The notes under the pieces: model-generated | The model's input: the letters and a program-made list of their open reading frames with translations, nothing else | The model's database searches: none | What the model was told of the DNA's origin: nothing | Assembly: GCA_905182935.1 (NCBI GenBank) | Contig: CAJJDL010000019.1 | Location: 1 to 7,494, forward strand | DNA: 7,494 bases | Source: an uncultured Nitrospinaceae bacterium | GTDB lineage: Bacteria > Nitrospinota > Nitrospinia > Nitrospinales > VA-1 | Direction of reading: 5' to 3' | Program-made: the position numbers and the translations under genes | In this document: piece after piece, positions 5,759 through 7,494 of the stretch | Numbering within the stretch: the first letter of the stretch is position 1 | How the letters are laid out: the number at the start of each line of letters is the position of its first letter

Positions 5759-7375
5759 ATGAGTGATTTAAAAAATATTTTTCAATACCATAATAGCTCG
5801 AAGCATGGTCACTACTCATTTGCCCCTGGCCCAGGATATTTAGACTGGGATTCTCAACCAGACCCTTTTCGAAAATATAAAGGAGCAGATGTTATTGACT
5901 TAAAGAAAATTTCGCAGGCAGAAAGGCCATTTTTTTCCGAAGCATTAAAAGGTTCCTCGTTTGACCCATCACAAATGAACTTTGATTCTCTTTCACAATT
6001 ATTTTATGACAGTCTAGCTATCTCTGCATGGAAGAGTTATCAGGGAGCTAAGTGGGCATTAAGAGTCAACCCATCAAGTGGTAACCTACATCCAACAGAA
6101 TCGTATCTAATTTCTGGCCCTATAAGAGGTGTTACAAGCTCCTCTATAATCTCTCATTACTCTCCTTTAAGTCATAGCTTAGAAATTAGAGCTAATCTTC
6201 CAGAAGAGATATGGAATAAAATGGTAGAAGGGTTGCCTGATGATACGGTATTTATAGGATTAAGTTCCATTTACTGGCGTGAAGCTTGGAAATATGGGCT
6301 GAGAGCATTTCGTTATTGTCATCATGATTTGGGTCATGTACTGGCAGCAATAAATTTTTCCTGTGCTTGTTTGGGTTGGCGCGCTAAATTAGTGAGCTAC
6401 CTTTCGACCAAGGATTTGAAATGTATTCTTGGATTAGCGCAAACGAATGAGAATGAAATAGAAATACCAGATTGTCTCTTAGCTATTATTCCTAATCAAG
6501 ACCTATCAAATATTAATATTGATGAACCAATCATAGCGGATGATTTTTTAAAATTAACCTGGCATGGGACACCTAATATTCTAAGTAGTGACCATGTTGA
6601 GTGGACAGGTATAAATAAGGTTTCAGAAAGTTGTGAGAAACCCTTTACTGAAAACCCTATAAACTTAGACTTGAGCTTAGCCGATTTACCCAATCTTCTA
6701 GATAACGATACATTTCCTCTACAAAAAGCCATTCATCAACGAAGAAGTGCAGTGTCAATGGATAGACAAACAAGAATCGATAGGAGCATATTTTATCAAT
6801 TCTTAATCAAAACCACTCCGGAACTTAACCCTATACCATTTCAATCTTTTTCTTATGAATCACAAGTACATTTGGGATTGTTCGTGCATCGTGTGAACGA
6901 TTTACCAGCGGGTTTATATTTTTTAATAAGGAATAAGAATCATTTAGCTGATATAAGGAAAAAGTTTAAGAAAGAATTTTTATGGGTAAAGCCAGAAGCT
7001 TGTCCAGAAAAACTAGGTTTATTTTTACTTGAAGAGGGAGGTTATCAGAGTATCTCTAAGTCAGTCTCTTGTGGGCAGGATATAGCTGGGGATGGGTGTT
7101 TTAGTTTGGGGATGATAAGTGCTTTTGAAAAACCTTTAAAGCAATATGGTTCTTGGTTTTATCCAAGGTTATTTTGGGAATGTGGGGCTATTGGGCAAGT
7201 ATTATATTTACAGGCAGAAGTTAGCGGGATTCGCAGCACTGGTATCGGATGTTTCTTTGATGACTCGGTTCATGATATTTTTGGCATCAATGATATGAGT
7301 TATCAAACTCTTTATCACTTTACTGTAGGTGGCCCAGTTGAAGATAAAAGACTTACCACTCTGCCACCTTATTGA
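5759..7375 (+). CDS. SagB/ThcOx-type dehydrogenase, two nitroreductase-fold domains
   Basis: A 538-residue protein of the SagB-type nitroreductase superfamily, flavin (FMN)-dependent oxidoreductases. In RiPP pathways SagB proteins oxidise azolines to azoles; stand-alone members like this one have no settled substrate. The N-terminus has the family opening YHNSSKH (10-16) and PGYLDWDSQPDPFRKY (25-40). Domain 1 follows with RVNPSSGNLHPTESY (102-116), an FMN-site-like loop, and helix HHDLGHVLAAINFSCACLGW (188-207). Domain 2 begins with AIHQRRSAVS (324-333), RRS being a typical FMN phosphate contact, and continues with LFWECGAIGQVLYLQAEVSG (471-490) and TGIGCFFDD (494-502). No signal peptide or membrane segment is seen. 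The ATG is fixed by an in-frame TAA immediately before it (5756-5758). The gene ends with tandem stops TGA-TAA (7373-7378). No YcaO, peptide precursor or peptidase gene is in the window, so an azole role is not supported. It is divergent from the aldo/keto reductase. Confidence 0.88.
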   Translation: MSDLKNIFQYHNSSKHGHYSFAPGPGYLDWDSQPDPFRKYKGADVIDLKKISQAERPFFSEALKGSSFDPSQMNFDSLSQLFYDSLAISAWKSYQGAKWALRVNPSSGNLHPTESYLISGPIRGVTSSSIISHYSPLSHSLEIRANLPEEIWNKMVEGLPDDTVFIGLSSIYWREAWKYGLRAFRYCHHDLGHVLAAINFSCACLGWRAKLVSYLSTKDLKCILGLAQTNENEIEIPDCLLAIIPNQDLSNINIDEPIIADDFLKLTWHGTPNILSSDHVEWTGINKVSESCEKPFTENPINLDLSLADLPNLLDNDTFPLQKAIHQRRSAVSMDRQTRIDRSIFYQFLIKTTPELNPIPFQSFSYESQVHLGLFVHRVNDLPAGLYFLIRNKNHLADIRKKFKKEFLWVKPEACPEKLGLFLLEEGGYQSISKSVSCGQDIAGDGCFSLGMISAFEKPLKQYGSWFYPRLFWECGAIGQVLYLQAEVSGIRSTGIGCFFDDSVHDIFGINDMSYQTLYHFTVGGPVEDKRLTTLPPY

Positions 7376-7494
7376 TAATTTTTCCAAAAAATAAAGTACT
7401 TCCTAAATTAAGAAAAATAAAACTGGCCTTGTACATATAAGAAAAACTTATTAAGTGAAATTTTCTACTTGTGCGGGATTTCTTAAGTATAAAA
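7376..7494. other. Right-edge intergenic sequence with no gene seen
   Basis: The 119 bases behind the SagB-type gene are AT-rich and hold no supportable gene on either strand. ACTTATTAAGT (7447-7457) is a small perfect inverted repeat, and a short AAGAAA/TTTCTT pair brackets 7439-7485. Neither has the GC-rich stem of an intrinsic terminator. A GTG-started frame open to the window end (7455 onward) has no ribosome binding site. Confidence 0.5.

Noticed and set aside
7455..7494. GTG-started frame running off the right edge
   Set aside because: No ribosome binding site precedes it, and 13 codons are too few to judge.

Overview
The window reads as an ordinary chromosomal stretch of an AT-rich bacterium, with long open frames, short gaps and Shine-Dalgarno-like sites before several genes. 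The GDSL-family hydrolase has a signal peptide, and the two-domain SagB-type flavoprotein and SelO are typical of environmental Gram-negative bacteria. I cannot fix the lineage from sequence alone. No tRNA, rRNA, insertion sequence, CRISPR array, phage gene or attachment site was seen.

Layout: positions 1-624 (+) hold the C-terminal part of a radical SAM protein with a SPASM-like cysteine-rich tail, cut by an in-frame TAA at 181-183. It is followed on the same strand by methionine sulfoxide reductase A (msrA, to 1134). A convergent class I SAM-dependent methyltransferase occupies 1174-1962 (-). A gene-poor spacer of about 346 bases follows. Then three genes run leftward on the minus strand: an aldo/keto reductase (5629 to 4646), the protein AMPylase SelO (4543 to 3059) and a secreted SGNH/GDSL hydrolase (3010 to 2309). 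Divergent from the aldo/keto reductase, across a 129-base spacer with promoter-like sequence, a 538-residue SagB-type nitroreductase-fold protein runs rightward to 7375. The last 119 bases hold no supportable gene.

How the genes may work together: four of the seven products belong to redox or oxidative-stress families (MsrA, SelO, aldo/keto reductase, flavin-dependent oxidoreductase). A loose redox-homeostasis neighbourhood is plausible, but the mixed strands and the 102-base gap before selO argue against one tight operon. I found no convincing new multi-gene system. The points most worth a second look are the TAA that splits the radical SAM gene, the SelO that keeps its C-terminal redox cysteine but lacks the partner cysteine known from E. 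coli, and the unusual start region of the GDSL hydrolase.
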